Assembly: GCF_042453785.1 (NCBI RefSeq)
Contig: NC_091671.1
Location: 35,293,001 to 35,357,000 of the forward strand
Direction of reading: 5' to 3'
Origin: Malus domestica
Lineage: Eukaryota > Streptophyta > Magnoliopsida > Rosales > Rosaceae
DNA: 64,000 nucleotides
The position numbers and the translations under genes are program-made. Numbering within the stretch: position 1 is the first letter of the stretch; every line of letters starts with the position of its first letter. Below the pieces are notes generated by a model that was not told where the DNA came from, did no database searches, and saw only the letters and a list, made by a program, of their open reading frames with translations. Below, piece by piece: positions 9,027 through 21,900 of the stretch.

Positions 9027-10864
9027 ATATCAAACATTAACTAAAAGTCGTGGCATTGTGTTAGTGCATACATATATATTGTGTTGAGTTAACATGGCAT
9101 GTGCCTCTTGGATGAGTCTCAATATGATAGTGTAGCTTCTTCAACAGACAATTGCTGCAACAATTTTCCTTCTCTCATAGGCAGGCAAAGAATCTAAAAT
9201 ATAAAAAGGCCAAGCTGCCAACAAAGCCTCACAGAATCAAAGAAGCAAAAGCATGAGTCATATGATTAAGTTGGTCATGGTTTCTTCAAATGGAGGAGTT
9301 TGGTTTGACCATTACTATTAGCAGTACCAGAAGCAGACAAAACCAGTATCAAAAGCAGATTACGACTTAATTATTTCTTAATTTAAGCCCTAAAGTCAGG
9401 TGAGGACAACTGTAATCGAACAAATTAAAGCTTGGTCTTTGAGGTTTTCAATACATGTTTGGACCCAAGATGATTAATGAACATGTTACTATGTTAACCT
9501 ACCTTCAATACCAGGTCAGGTGGTCCATGGCTCTAGCCTGTACCTGCGCTAAATGTGGTTGTACATTAGAACCAAGATGGTCTTAAAATCACTCGGAATG
9601 TCAGAATAAACATGTGAAAGTCTTCTAAAGGTTCTTCGAATGTTCGGTACAATTTTTTTTTTTTTTATGTTCATCAAGTGTTTGATGTAATGTCTGCTAG
9701 GCATGTTTCGATAGGTTGTATCGACGTCACTTGACAAAATCTTTTGATATCATCCGTCAGATTACTTCGGCATATGTCTATATCTATTGACATGTGCGCA
9801 ACATGGTTTTGCTTACGCCAACAAGCCCTCCTAGTGTTCAAATAAATGCCTTAGCATTTAAACTGAAATTCTTTTTATGCGTTTCGCACTCTGTTTCTAT
9901 CTAAAAAACTTGAACTCTTAATACTGAAACACCTCAAGGTTCGAATCCTAAATTCGCCAATATGCACTCTCCCTATAGTTAAGGGGTAGGGTCTCGGTTC
10001 CCTATGGATATAGGTCATCCATACCCTTACCGTTAGTACTATCAGACTCGCCCATATGTGATATGGCACTGTTTCATTAGGATAGTGAGTAATTGCTTGA
10101 ATATTGATATTTAAATTTTGTCATTTACGATCGACCAACGCAGATTTCTCACTTAGGTTTCAGGTTTAAACTCTTGGAAGCTCAAAATCTAAGCTTGCAG
10201 GGCCATTCATACCTTGGAGAAGCCGGCCGTGTGATCAAAACTTGCATACAGTTGAGAATATATTCACATTTTTAATAGCACTCGTAATGTCCCGATGAAA
10301 GCCAAGACTTCCATATAGTGGGAGATGAACTTTCATAACACAAATATACTATTATCATTACGTCACGTCCCATGTAAGTAGATCTCTTATTCGTATTTTG
10401 GTTTCACATTATGACAACTATACGCTTGATATTTTAGCCGCTAACATTGGTCAAGATCTAACAATTATAAGTTTCGGTATATAGTATAATTTTCATTTTA
10501 ATTTGGAACAAACGATATGAAAATTGCCTAAATTCATCCAAATCATGGAGGAGAAATATTCGAACTTGGGCCGAAGACATTGCTTGAACTATTGAAAGTT
10601 TTAACGAAAAATCCACGGTACTGTTCACTTTAACGAAAAACCACATTTTTACACTAAAAAGTCAAACCTGGTACTATTCACTTTACCCTTTATTTTGTCC
10701 TTATCATTTAAACTCAAAGTTTTCAAACTCTTTTCATTAGTTTCCTTTTAACTATTTTGGCTAAACTCATGTCCTGCACACGTTCCAAGGAACACAAAAC
10801 ACGTTCCGGCCAGGGCACAGCTGAGTCCCAAGACAAATACGAAATTTCCATTTCTGTACATCAT
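9027..10864. other. Intergenic region between retrotransposon and OPA3-like gene
   Basis: No gene is supported. It holds one R1 repeat copy (10599-10750) and unremarkable AT-rich DNA. A tRNA-B-box-like string GGTTCGAATCC lies at about 9936 without a convincing A box or cloverleaf. Confidence 0.6.
10599..10750 (+). repeat. MITE-like repeat family R1, copy 2
   Basis: Motif order GTTTTAACGAAAAATCC, GTACTGTTCACTTTAACG, TTTTTACACTAAAAAGTCAA, CACTTTACCCTTTATTTTG and AACTCAAAGTTTTCAAACTC. Same orientation as 1887-2033, reverse of 52558-52705. It lies just downstream of the OPA3-like stop codon. Confidence 0.8.
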
Positions 10865-12923
10865 TCATAGCTTGGAAGCAGCATCAGTATGGAGGAAATC
10901 ACAGGACATTGCTGGCTTTTGGTCTTGTAACATTGCTTGGGCGTGCCATAACTTAAAGAAATCTAGCCAGCTTCTTCCCTGGACCAGTTGCTCCATCTCC
11001 TGCAGTTTGACCTTTAGACATTGCACTTCTTTTTCTATATCTGTCCCCCTTTTCTTCAGTCCCTATATTTTCAAAATGTAAAGAATAATAGTTACTCATG
11101 ATCTTTCTAACTTAGCAGATAGAGAGAGATAATTAGGATAGTAATTTTTCAGACTCTCGGTTTCTTCTTATTACGCAGTTCTCTCGTTGTTTGTCCGTTG
11201 ATTCTCCTTTGATATGTTTAATCAGAAGGCTAGAACGGAAGGAATGAGTGTACGGCAGAAAAGAGATCACGAAAATCACTTCCCTGCGGTTGAATGTTGA
11301 CTCAGACAACAGCTGCAAGCCTGCAACTTGTGCTCTAAATTTCACCAAGTAGGGAAGATTTTTATTAAAAAGTCGATGATCACATGAAATCAAACGGCTA
11401 AATCCTAAGGGGTCATCTTTTAGTAGTTTTCGACAGCTCTTGTTCAACCGCAAACTACTTAAGGCTTAGGGCCGACCCGAGGGCAAGGCGAGCAAAGGCC
11501 GACGGTCTTGAACTTCATGTTGCAGAAAGAAGTCACATTAAGAAAAATGCATGGTTTACAAGTAAAACTCGAACTATAGTTCGCCTAGCGCTTCTAAACC
11601 CATTGGAACTGCCTCTATTATACTTGGTACTCATATTTTTCCTCTTTTTTGTGGCATTACATATACGTTCCTTTCAAGAAATCGCAAACTGAATCCAAGA
11701 ACCAAAGCCTCCCTCCGAAAAGAAGTAGAGAAAGGCTTGTGGGTTACCTCTATTTCTTGCTTGCGCTGTTCCTCCTTCCTAGCTTCTGATCTAGCACTTC
11801 TGTTCACCTCATAGATAACAGCGAGTCCTGCAACCTATAAGTAAACAAAGCAGCCGCAAATCTTACGTTTGTGATTAGTTTCTAGTGGCCTATATGAAAA
11901 ATCTAATTACAAAAACAAATAAGATGTCATCAAATATATATCAATGCAGAAGATAAGAGCAAACATGAAGTTTATATCTCTGAACCTGCATACCATACAG
12001 GTTTTCCTTCCTCAACGGTGACGCAATTCTGAAACCTAGAGACACTGAAAAAGCATATAGGTAATGCGGCAGCTAGTTACCGAGAAGATAACAAGTTCCC
12101 CAAGAAACTCAGCAGCAGCTCCAACAGCTTTTGCTTCATCCAGAGGACGGATCACAACATCTATTGCGCGTCCATATAGACGTCTTTGGAGATTCGTTGT
12201 GAAACGATAGTTCGCCTGATTACAGTAGCAGGGGTTACTGCATTATACATCAGTTTAAAACAAGAAATAGATTGGATAAAGAACACAAAAGTTGAAGTGC
12301 CACCATCCATGGGAATCCATATATTGAATTCTGAGGGCCTTCGAAATTCAATGTAAATTAGAGCATTAGTCACTGAACTTAGGAACCGGGTTTTAATTTG
12401 GTCCTCGAACTCAGTTGTTCGATTTAAAGGTGCATAAACTTTATAAATACAGAAGAAAATTGTTGGAAGAACGAAAACTATGTGATCTTCTTGCTAGTTA
12501 TGTTTGGCTGATCCTTGACCATTGGTGAAAATTGACATCAAATACTAACAAAATACATCAATTGATTTGAGGTGTTTGACAAAAGTCCCCAACCAAAAAG
12601 GAAGAACCCGCTTAAAAACTCGAGCTTCTAGCAAATATCTATCAACTACATGTAAATTAGGCTACAGTAGTACTCCTCTTTTGAACCCAAGTTTGAATTT
12701 TCCTTCCCGTAATTTAGTTTAGAATTAAATTAGACTATCGCTCGAATTAAAAAGCAATTACATCTACAAGACAGCGGGAAACAGAGAGTAGACGTACCTG
12801 GGCGAGGCCGATGATGTACTCGCGGAACCTCGGGTGCAAACCGGCCTCGGCTTTGAGCCTATTCGCGATGGGTTTCGAAATAGTTCGTACGGCTAGTGTT
12901 CCAAGCTTAAACAATGGAAACAT
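10865..12923 (-). CDS. OPA3: OPA3-like protein, 181 aa, 4 exons
   Basis: Exons on the minus strand are 12798-12923, 12081-12215, 11748-11834 and 10865-11062 (546 bp). All junctions fall between codons and have GT-AG borders. The N-terminus MFPLFKLGTLAVRTISKPIA continues NRLKAEAGLHPRFREYI, the OPA3 signature. Exon 2 carries NLQRRLYGRAIDVVIRPLDE and exon 3 a hydrophobic VAGLAVIYEV followed by RSARSEARKEEQRKQE. Exon 4 is a Lys/Glu-rich coiled coil (KEVQCLKVKLQEMEQLVQG) with a divergent tail. Family members reside at mitochondrial (and in animals also peroxisomal) membranes and affect organelle shape; the exact activity is unknown. Length is close to plant homologues as remembered. The terminal 30 residues after QGRSW look less conserved than the rest. 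Confidence 0.92.
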
Positions 12924-13154
12924 TCTTCTCCCTCTCTCTCTCCCTGATTCAATGATTTGTAATGCGTGTGTGCGTATAAGATTATTGGGTGTGTAAAATA
13001 TTTTGGATGCTTGACGAGCAAGAAAGAGTGCGAGATAAGAGAATGATTAGCGGGATGGAAGGTAAAAAACTGCTTCTCTGGCAAGTCAATGGTAACTTAG
13101 GTTAAGAAGAAGACTCTTCTTATATTTTTGACCAATTCACAAATAGGTAATAGA

Positions 13155-13317
13155 TTTAGGGTAATGCTATCCACGCATGCCTTCTTAATTTTCACACATC
13201 CCTCTCAATTTTCGGCCGTCGGATTGAATACTTGAAAAAGATCACGGCCATAAATTAATAAGGGTGTGTGTGAGGTAATAATGGGTGTGAACAACACTAT
13301 CCTAAATTTATTATACC
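13155..13317. mobile_element. MITE-like foldback, about 160 bp
   Basis: The left end TTTAGGGTAATGCTATCCAC mirrors the right end imperfectly (reverse complement TTTAGGATAGTGTTGTTCAC). Internally GGCCGTCGGATTGAATACTT faces a GTATTCAATC-poor but GGCCGTGATC-containing arm. Non-coding. The superfamily cannot be decided from this copy. Confidence 0.6.
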
Positions 13318-13597
13318 CAAAAAAAAAAAAGGGAAGTCAGAAATAGATTTATGGGCAGTGTTAGTGGCCTTCACTTGTTCTATTTCTCCCCAAAAAGTAA
13401 AAATTCAAAAATAGATTATCTGATTTATGCAATTTGGATAACGCGATATTCAAAACTACTTTAATGTACAGGATGGAGATTGAACTCAGTTGTAAGGAGG
13501 CAGAAACCACCGTCTTTCTGTTGGGTTTGTTTTAACTTTTAGTTACGTTGAAAGGCATCCTATTACATACATGCCCTAGTCCTAACTCGTTAATATA

Positions 13598-13903
13598 AAG
13601 CCATGTTTGGTGCCTAGGATTGGATTGTGTTGGACAACTCATTTGGTTCAATGTATGTTAAAGTAATCGTTTTGTCCACGATAAATGAAATAGATGGGAT
13701 AGTCATGAAAAAACTCTCTCTTCTAATTCTCTACAAAATGGTAGGTCTAGGCTTTCTTGATAACTAATTCATCTTCTACCTCCAACTTAAACAAAATTTA
13801 AAGTTGACGTCTATTTCTACCTTCAACATATAATGAATTCTCCGATAAAATACATATAATGAATTCTCCGATAAAATTCAATCCTAGTCACCAAGCGTGG
13901 CTT
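13598..13903. mobile_element. MITE-like element with about 27-bp imperfect terminal repeats
   Basis: The left end AAGCCATGTTTGGTGCCTAG continues GATTGGA. The reverse complement of the right end reads AAGCCACGCTTGGTGACTAG and continues GATTGAA. The interior is AT-rich, non-coding, and contains a local direct duplication. No clean target-site duplication is visible. Confidence 0.68.
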
Positions 13904-14404
13904 AATGGTTCTATATTTTTCTGCATCATAGGGAAAGAAGGACTAATTAATTGGTACAAAGCATGTACCATTGCACCTTGAAACATATAATGATATGTAG
14001 AAAATTGATTTCATTTTATTGGTACTGTTTTCCAGTCGCATTGAGCAAAAGTTTGCAATCACAATGAAACATTGCACGTCTCTTTAAACCGATATGTTGA
14101 CGACAAACTAATCTCGCCCAATCCTTCCCTATTTTCACCAAAAAAAAAAAGCAGTATGTTTAACGTAAGCTATCGACTAACGATTTTGAGGAAAAGGCTA
14201 ATGACTTCAAAGTACATGGATATATAAAAACTTTCAACTAAAACTTGCAACTCCTGTACAACTTCCAGCTTTTATTGTATGGAGAAGGCCTAGGATGCTC
14301 CAAACAAATGGTATGAGTGTAACCAAGAAAGATGCTAAAGGCAAATAGAGTGGTAAATGGCAAAAGTGTAGGGGCAAAACCAGTACAGGCTAGTGTAATT
14401 TTCT

Positions 14405-17400
14405 TCAGTCAAATTCGAGCACTATTTTCCCGTGGATCTGCTTCTTCTCCTTTGCCTCGTGAGCCTCTATCACTTGAGTGATGGGAAACGTTTTCTCCAC
14501 TGGTATATTCAACTTTCCGGTTTCAGACAGCCTTCGGATCTCATCTAACCCTTCTGAGTCGGCTCTCATATAAGTCCACCAGTACTCTACATCATCAACA
14601 GAAAAAAACACAACCTGTGTAAATGACAACCTAAAGATACCTTCGACAGCTTCCATATGTTTCTACGGGTTCCTTTTGCTAACTTTAATGAATAAAAACC
14701 TATTGTCCAAATGCAAGAACTTTAAATGTATAACCTAAAACAGCTATACAGACAGACTGCAAACATACACTTAGGCCTGATAAAGGGTAATATCATAACA
14801 TGCGTTTAGGGCATCAGATGTCACTCTACAAATAATGGGCTTAAAGTGTGCAGCATGATGAAACATGTCTCAAAAGAAATGTTGGATTTACCTATTCCGT
14901 GAGAATACCGGTACTTAATCTGTTTCTTCAGTAAAGCAGCTGTAGCAACAGGAAGCCCAATAGCTATTCCATACCTATCACTCAAAGATGCTGCGTCACC
15001 CTACAATAAAACAAGGATAACAATCCTTATGAGCATCTGTGGAAAAATTCTGAAAGGAAACATCAAAGGTCCCTATGAGAGAAGTAATGCTAACAGTTCC
15101 CATCTCCTACCTGAAGTGTCATGTAGTGCCCACCTCTCTTTAAAAAGTTTATGCATATTCTTTCGGTCTCTGGCCCGCCAATGGTATCCAATACAGCATC
15201 AAACTTCCCCCTTATTGTGAATTCAATGTTCTGTAAATTAAACATGTTAACTCAAGAAAGAAATCATTCTTGGTTTTAACACCCATATGAAACAAACTAT
15301 TACATGAGTTTCACTCAGCTTATGAGATGAAATGAAAGCTAGGTAATAGTTGATTACATCATCACCTCAGCAGTATAGTCAACAGCCTGCTCAGCACCAG
15401 CTGCCAATACTCGATCTATACTTTTCTTTCCACAGGTAGTTGTAACATGGCAGCCTCTGGCTACTGAAATCTGAATTGCAGCCAAACCTACAGCTCCTCC
15501 ACCACCCACAACTAACAGCCTTTGGCTGTAGAGATAAGATGCAGTAACAAAAGGATGCAAAACTGTTAATGACAGCTTCCACTGAGACAAGATGCAATAA
15601 TCATATTATCACCACCTTCGACCATTGCAACTATCAACAGTACAAGTACAACTATCCAGCTCAAACCAAAGCCAAAAAAAAAAAAAACTAATAAAAAAGA
15701 TTAAGCTGCCTCTCAATCCATGTTTAGCAAAGACACAGCAACTCGAAAATAAATGTCATACTTTCTTTTACCCCATTTTACCTAAAAATGCATGAAAGAT
15801 AGTAAAAATTTGGACAAAAAAGTTCATCATCTCTAGTAAAGTGAAACACATTATGGAAAGTAACATCCAGACAAAGACAATCTTCTCTCATACTGTTAAC
15901 TAGAAAAAGGGTGAAAAAGAGAAGATTAAAACAATCACTAACCCATGTCAAAATGACAATGGCTTTGTAACCCAAAAAATGGAAGAATCTGCTGACAACA
16001 GTTTTAATAGAAGAATTCATGAAATGTCAAAGGAAGGAAGTTAATATATGAGATATATTAACATACCCCTCAGCTATCCTAGCAGTACTTATGAGAGCAC
16101 GCCAAGCAGTCAGAGCAGCAAAAGGAATGGCACTTGCTTCCTAGAATCACACAGAATAACATAAGGCCAAATTGCATTGTTAGAAGGCAGTTAACAGAAT
16201 GTGAAATATTAAAACTCTCGTGAACATAACAATATATATCACCTCATGAGAAGAATTGATAACATAGTATGTTGACATTGCATCTTGCATGGAATTTCAA
16301 CACCTATAACTCTATAAGTCACTTTCAATATTTTCTAAGACAAGATAACAATGGAAGTAGAAACAGAACAAAAAGTTTTCAAAAACCCCTACAATTCAAT
16401 ATTCTCCATGTCTAATATGCACCCTCCCCTTTCCATACCCTAGTTAACCTACAAGAATTTGATGTTTCCTCTTAATGCTATCTTTCCATGTTCATGAAGC
16501 AACGTGCTGCTTAATGATTAAGCTTGAATAACTCTTGAGTTCCATATCAGGTAGTTTCTACTTCAGTTCATCTAACGAATCTAAGCTAAGAAAACTGTTT
16601 GTTTCTACTTCTATTTCTGCTGTGCAAGGCGGAAAATTCAAATTTGAATGTTTGTTCTCTTGCCCTTCACTGGGTTTTGAAGCTAGTGAACCTTTCAAAG
16701 CTAATTTTTCACAAGTTAATCAAATAACAAAACCGAAAGAACAAACTTTTTGCGTAATAATAAATTTGACAGCATGAAGAATAATAGAACACATAGAGAG
16801 AAACCAAATCAATAAAATCCAAAAGGTCTCCACGAGTAACATTTTACAGTTCTTTGGTAGAAACCAAGTACAAGAATATTTACCACATGTGTAACTGATG
16901 ATGGTTTTGGTGCAAGTTCCTCTTCTGATAGAATTGCATAGTCAGAATAAGTACCCCTTACAGCAGTAGGATGCAATGCACCAAAAACTTCTTGTCCCAC
17001 ACTCAATCCTCGAACTGAATCTCCCGTAGCTGCAACTTCACCGCTAATATCACGACCCAAAATAATAGGTAAAAGAGGTCCATATAAGGAACGACCATAG
17101 CCAGATCGTATCTGAAAAAAAATAAAAAAACAGAGCACTGAATACAAAGATAATCTTATTGCAGAATATAACTGTACTAGTGATCTGCAACCTCAGGCGT
17201 ATGACAAAAGTAATATCAAATAACTTTAGGAGAGTTGAATCAGAGGGTTCAAATTATCAATGGACTGGTTGTCACAATAGCAAAAGAGAAAATGTAAGAA
17301 AAAATTATTGGCAAAAATTTTAAGACATTAAAGAACTAAAATTCGTGCTTTAACAAAATTAAATCGATGGAACACGAAAAAAAATGATGTATGGGTTTGA

Positions 17401-17988
17401 AAATTAATTTATATCTGGTCACTACAACAGAAAATAACTACAAACATCTAAGATCAGTAAAAAACACAAAATGTAGACTTTGTAGCAGAAAATGAACACA
17501 ATCCACTACTAGCCTTAGAAGCATCATTGCATTATAAGCAGCTGAATTACTAACAAATTATATATATATATATATATATAGATACATATACAATTGGATT
17601 GCCACAAATTTAGCTCAAGTTATTGTTGGAATTTGAAGAACAAATGGAGAAAATGAGCTGAAAGTCAAACAATTGATTACCCTTACTTTCTCGGCAACCA
17701 AACAGAGCATGGAAATGCAACAAAGGGATCGATCGAAGAAAGAGGTGAAATTTGACTCACTCTGGTATCGAGGGGATTGACGGAGGCGGCACGAGCGCGG
17801 ACGAGGACCTCATGGGGTTTGAGATCAGGGACTTCGACATTGGGCCGGAGCTCCAGAACCTCCGGCCCGCCGAAGCGCGGCAGCACCACGGCTCTGCAGC
17901 TGGTGACGAAGCGCCGGAACCCTACCTTGAGGTGGTGATTGGAGCCGGAGACTGAGGCTCTGAAGCTGCGCGACTTAAGAATTCGCAT
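14405..17988 (-). CDS. RTN4IP1-like NAD(P)H quinone oxidoreductase, 366 aa, 7 exons
   Basis: Exons are 17761-17988, 16884-17111, 16067-16140, 15366-15525, 15111-15230, 14892-15000 and 14405-14586 (1101 bp). Phases are consistent and borders are GT-AG. The start is ATG 17988; the upstream frame has no ATG. The first 27 residues are Arg/Lys-rich without acids, fitting a mitochondrial presequence. A GroES-like domain follows (PRFGGPEVLELRPNVEVP, HEVLVRARAASVNPLDTR, PIILGRDISGEVAATGDSVR). The Rossmann domain has LLVVGGGGAVGLAAIQ at about residue 180. The end is KTFPITQVIEAHEAKEKKQ then HGKIVLEFD. It belongs to the zinc-free MDR branch; no structural-zinc cysteine cluster is seen. Related RTN4IP1 acts in mitochondria, reported in coenzyme Q synthesis. 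I recall Arabidopsis AT3G15090 as the likely counterpart. Confidence 0.92.
17559..17581. repeat. (TA)n microsatellite in intron 1 of the oxidoreductase gene
   Basis: About 11 uninterrupted TA units between exon 1 (17761) and exon 2 (17111). Confidence 0.95.
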
Positions 17989-18999
17989 TGTTCCTTTGCG
18001 ATCGAATCCCAAAAGCTCAGTGCATCAGAGAGAGAGAGAGAGAGATTTAAGGGTTTTAGAGACAAGGAAGCGTGGGAAGTGAATCTCGGTGAGAGAGAGA
18101 GAGAGACGTGTCTGTGTTTCGGTCCGCAGAGAAGGAGAGGGGGTTCGGTCGTTATGTTCCACACTGCGTGGTGGCGCCTTTGCTTTGTTGGATTTTGCAG
18201 GGACCACATTTGCTTGGGCTTTCGGATTAGTATTTTTGCTAATTTTTCATTACTTTTTTTTCAATATTTCTGTTTGGTTTTTGACATACATGTGATAATT
18301 CATACTAAATTCATCAAATTACGAGCAGGGAGATTCGAAAACGAAATTTTGAGTGCAAAGGCGAATGCTTTTAACTAACTAAGTTACAAATCACCGGCAA
18401 TATTTATGTTTGTTAGTTTAAGCAAATTTTATACTAATCTACATTAGGTCATTTCCGATCATGAAAAGCTAAACGTAATCCTTAACTATGTTTTAGCCCT
18501 TCAAAAATTAATATTTAAACAATAACGTATGGCTAAATTTTTTTCATTTCCACCTATGCAAGGTTAAATCTTTCTATTTTAGCTTAAGATGCACATGTTC
18601 TGACCCGTCACGAGGATTGCTTTGGCTGGAGACGAATTTTGCGCAGACTCAAGCTAAAAGTGGCTTATAACCATTAGTAACGTCACGTGACTTACACGTG
18701 AAACTAACGAAAAGTTACAACAATTGACGCCGGAAGGACATTGGTACGAATTGAAATTTGAGTGAGGCTCAAAACCAAATTAAAAGCTTAGAGGAATTGA
18801 AATTTCCCAAAATAATTAACTGAAAGCTTTTTGATTGAACAACTGAAGGCTACAATTGAAATTATAAAATCTCTCACAACACTTTTCAACTAGTCTTGTC
18901 ATTCAGAATTAGTATACAGGGGACGCTCATACTCAGTTCACACATTGATGAAAATTGTGTTGACACCAAGGGGCTGACAATTTTGTCAAAAGCAACCTA
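17989..18999. other. Tail-to-head intergenic region with two (GA)n runs
   Basis: The region runs from the oxidoreductase ATG to the stop codon of the SHH2-like gene. Two plus-strand AG/GA runs (18026-18044 and 18089-18107), read as CT runs on the gene's strand, lie 40-120 bp upstream of its ATG, within its probable leader or core promoter. The remainder is AT-rich and shows nothing coding. Confidence 0.7.
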
Positions 19000-21900
19000 C
19001 TAATTTCCTTTTGGCACGGCTGAGACCGAGCCACCGGGAGCGGCGACTGTAGCCGGCACGCTTGTGACTACAGTACTACTTACGGGGGCATTAGAATTCC
19101 CTGCACTAACAACCGTGCTGATTTCAGTTCTCAATTCTGGAGTTGTAGCTTGGGTGGGTAAAGAAGCAGCAACATGAAAAGTTGGGGGCACATGCGCTGC
19201 TTCTGCATTCTGCTGGTTTTGCATCATTTCGCCGGAAGTAGCAGAAACCATAAAATGCTCCATACTTTTCCGCTCTGCTGATATTGCCTCGTTCACAGCA
19301 TGCAGTTGCTGCAACCTGTAATCTGTTTCAGGCCGACGGCAGACCTTTCTCAATGGAACAATTTCCTGGCACAGTGAATGTTAAGAACAAAAAACAAAAG
19401 GTTACGGTAATCAGTAATTGTTAAGGAATGAACGGCAGGAGAAGGATTTAATGCCAATATGGCCCCATATATTAAGTGAAAACGAAAATTTTCCCTTGCT
19501 TTTCGGGGCTAGTAGTGTCCCGTTTTTGACAAAATTGTTTTGTGGTCAAAAGGACACACCCTCAGAAAGAATTTAAAAGATAATATTCATCATAAGAGCA
19601 TGTCAAGATAACGTATAATTTTCTTTCAAATTTTAAATTCAACTTTGATTTAAGGGAGCACATAGCTTTTGCAGGCTGCTTGTGTCAACACCTAAGCTGG
19701 ATTTATGTATAACACCACTTTAAAAAGAATTCCCGGCAGTAACACGAGGAAATAAAATAAGAGAGACTGAAACACGCGGAAAACAAAATCATAACAAAAT
19801 ACACAGGCAGTTTTATACCTCGGACTGATCATGAACATAGCGCACTAGAAACCTACATCGACATCCTCTTACATCATGTCGTCGTCTTTGAGCATCAAGG
19901 ACATGGGCATCAAAGTACAAGGCCTGCTCTTTACCTTCCTGAAAAATTCAAATACATACAATTCCCAAGAACTGATCAGAAATAACTTCTCTCAACTTTT
20001 AATTTCTGCCAATGAACTTCTTGTAACCATTGATCTAACATGGTTCTTTCAAAGACATTAAATATGAATGCCACCTGAAAGCATAGTATGAGATCTCCGG
20101 GGAGAACTGCAACACATTCTGATGATTCACACGGGAGAGAGCGCTGCCTGACATGCTTTCGTACGTTAACCCACTCATCCTCCTCTGGTCCAAACCCAGC
20201 AAACCGAACCAGAACTTCCTGAAACGGCCAGCAAGATTCATTTTACAACATATGTCATAGTATTAGTTGGGATCGAAGACCAGTTCAATTTCAGTTCAAG
20301 CAAATGTTTGAGGATAATAAAAAACTATAATGGGTTTTCTAATAAAAATAAGGAACTATAGTAAAAAGAGAAATTTATAATAAAAATCTATAATTGGGTC
20401 CTTTTTAACAACTTGCGGTACATGAAGGGAATCTGAGCTTAGAAAATTACCGGATTACCAGTCTCCAAATTTCTATGAGCTAAAAAGTTAGCAACATCAT
20501 ACCTGAGCACAAAAGACAATGAAATCCTAAGACTAATGATAATTCAGTTATGAGTCCAATTACTGAAAAAACGATAATCATTGTTGACAAAAAAAATTAT
20601 ATTATTGGAAGGAGAGAAACACTAACAAGCCAGTAACTGGAACTCGTTAAAATAAAGGAAAGAGATACTAACCATGCACCATCCCTCCCAGATTTAGCTT
20701 CAAACTCATGGATAGCATTTTCAGTAACACCCTTTCCTGAGCCTGGAACTGGTCAATAAATGAAAATAAGGGCAAGAAAGATCCGAGGTATGCTGAAGAG
20801 ATAGATAAAAACGGGCGTACAAAGTAACACCCTCTACAGCTTCTGTTTCTATTGTCTACTATTGTCTATGTTAAGCAATGTTTAAAATGGGATTCTATTG
20901 TCTATGTTACTTCTGATGTGGCCAAGAATAATTGGATAACAACAAATAATAGAATGACACTCAAGGCGTCATTCTAAATTCTCTGCGTTTAATAGTGAAA
21001 AAAGGGTCCTTCTATTCTCTGCGTTTAATCCTGGGCTATAAAAAGATAATATGATATTATCCAAACCATTTGGAGAGTTGATAATGTGTCGGCCATCTCA
21101 TGTGTCACAATACGACTCATACAGAACTGAAGTTGAAAGAAAATGCCCTCTTATTGGCTATTACCTATTCACAATTCATGTATCTGTAGAAGAACCTGCA
21201 GCAGTACTACTATTCTTCTCTTTTGCTTTCATAGAAGTAGATAGACACCATTTGTACGGAGAGAAATTTCTCTTATCAATGGTAAAAAACGTTAGGCTAT
21301 CGATTTTCTAAAACCTACAAACTGAACCTCCCTTGATCAGAATTTGACTGTAAATCTTTTTCTGAGTGACTTGGACTAATAAGAAATACCTAAAATAAAA
21401 GTCGTCTCCTCCATTACGACATCCCTCCTTGGCAATTCATGAATGTACATAAATGCACTCAAATGTACACCAGTTAACGTAAATGATTATAGTAAGTTAT
21501 ATCAGAAGCATCTTATATACTTAAAGACCAAAAGATGGTCTTATTAGGATATACGGTTTAACATATTTCTAGAACATTAAGCTTCAATGATGTTAATTGA
21601 CCACAAATCTATGCGACAAGGAAGTCCAAGATATTATGGCACATACAGATGATTAAAGAAACAAATTCAAGTAAACACCCTTAATATAGGATAACCAACA
21701 CACGATCAGACAAGTGACATGAGCATATAATAACCCCAGAAAAGTAAGCCCTCAACAAAGGAAAATGAGAAAGAATATGAAACTAAAAATAGAGTAGGTT
21801 CCACCGTACCAGGAGGAGCATGTATAGGAGCAGCAATCTGCTGAGGGCCTTGAGGAACATTTCTCGCTGCAGCCGAATCATCACGAGACATAGGTGACAC

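Larger units (their letters stand above)
12924..14404. other. Intergenic region with two foldback elements
   Basis: Between the OPA3-like start and the stop of the next gene are two MITE-like foldbacks (13155-13317 and 13598-13903). A 27-bp direct duplication (about 13828-13880, unit ACATATAATGAATTCTCCGA) also lies here. A CT-rich leader lies immediately upstream of the OPA3-like ATG (12924-12950). Nothing coding is seen. Confidence 0.65.

Noticed and set aside
9930..9960. Possible tRNA gene or SINE around GGTTCGAATCC
   Set aside because: Only a B-box-like string; no A box at the right distance, no cloverleaf and no target-site duplication.
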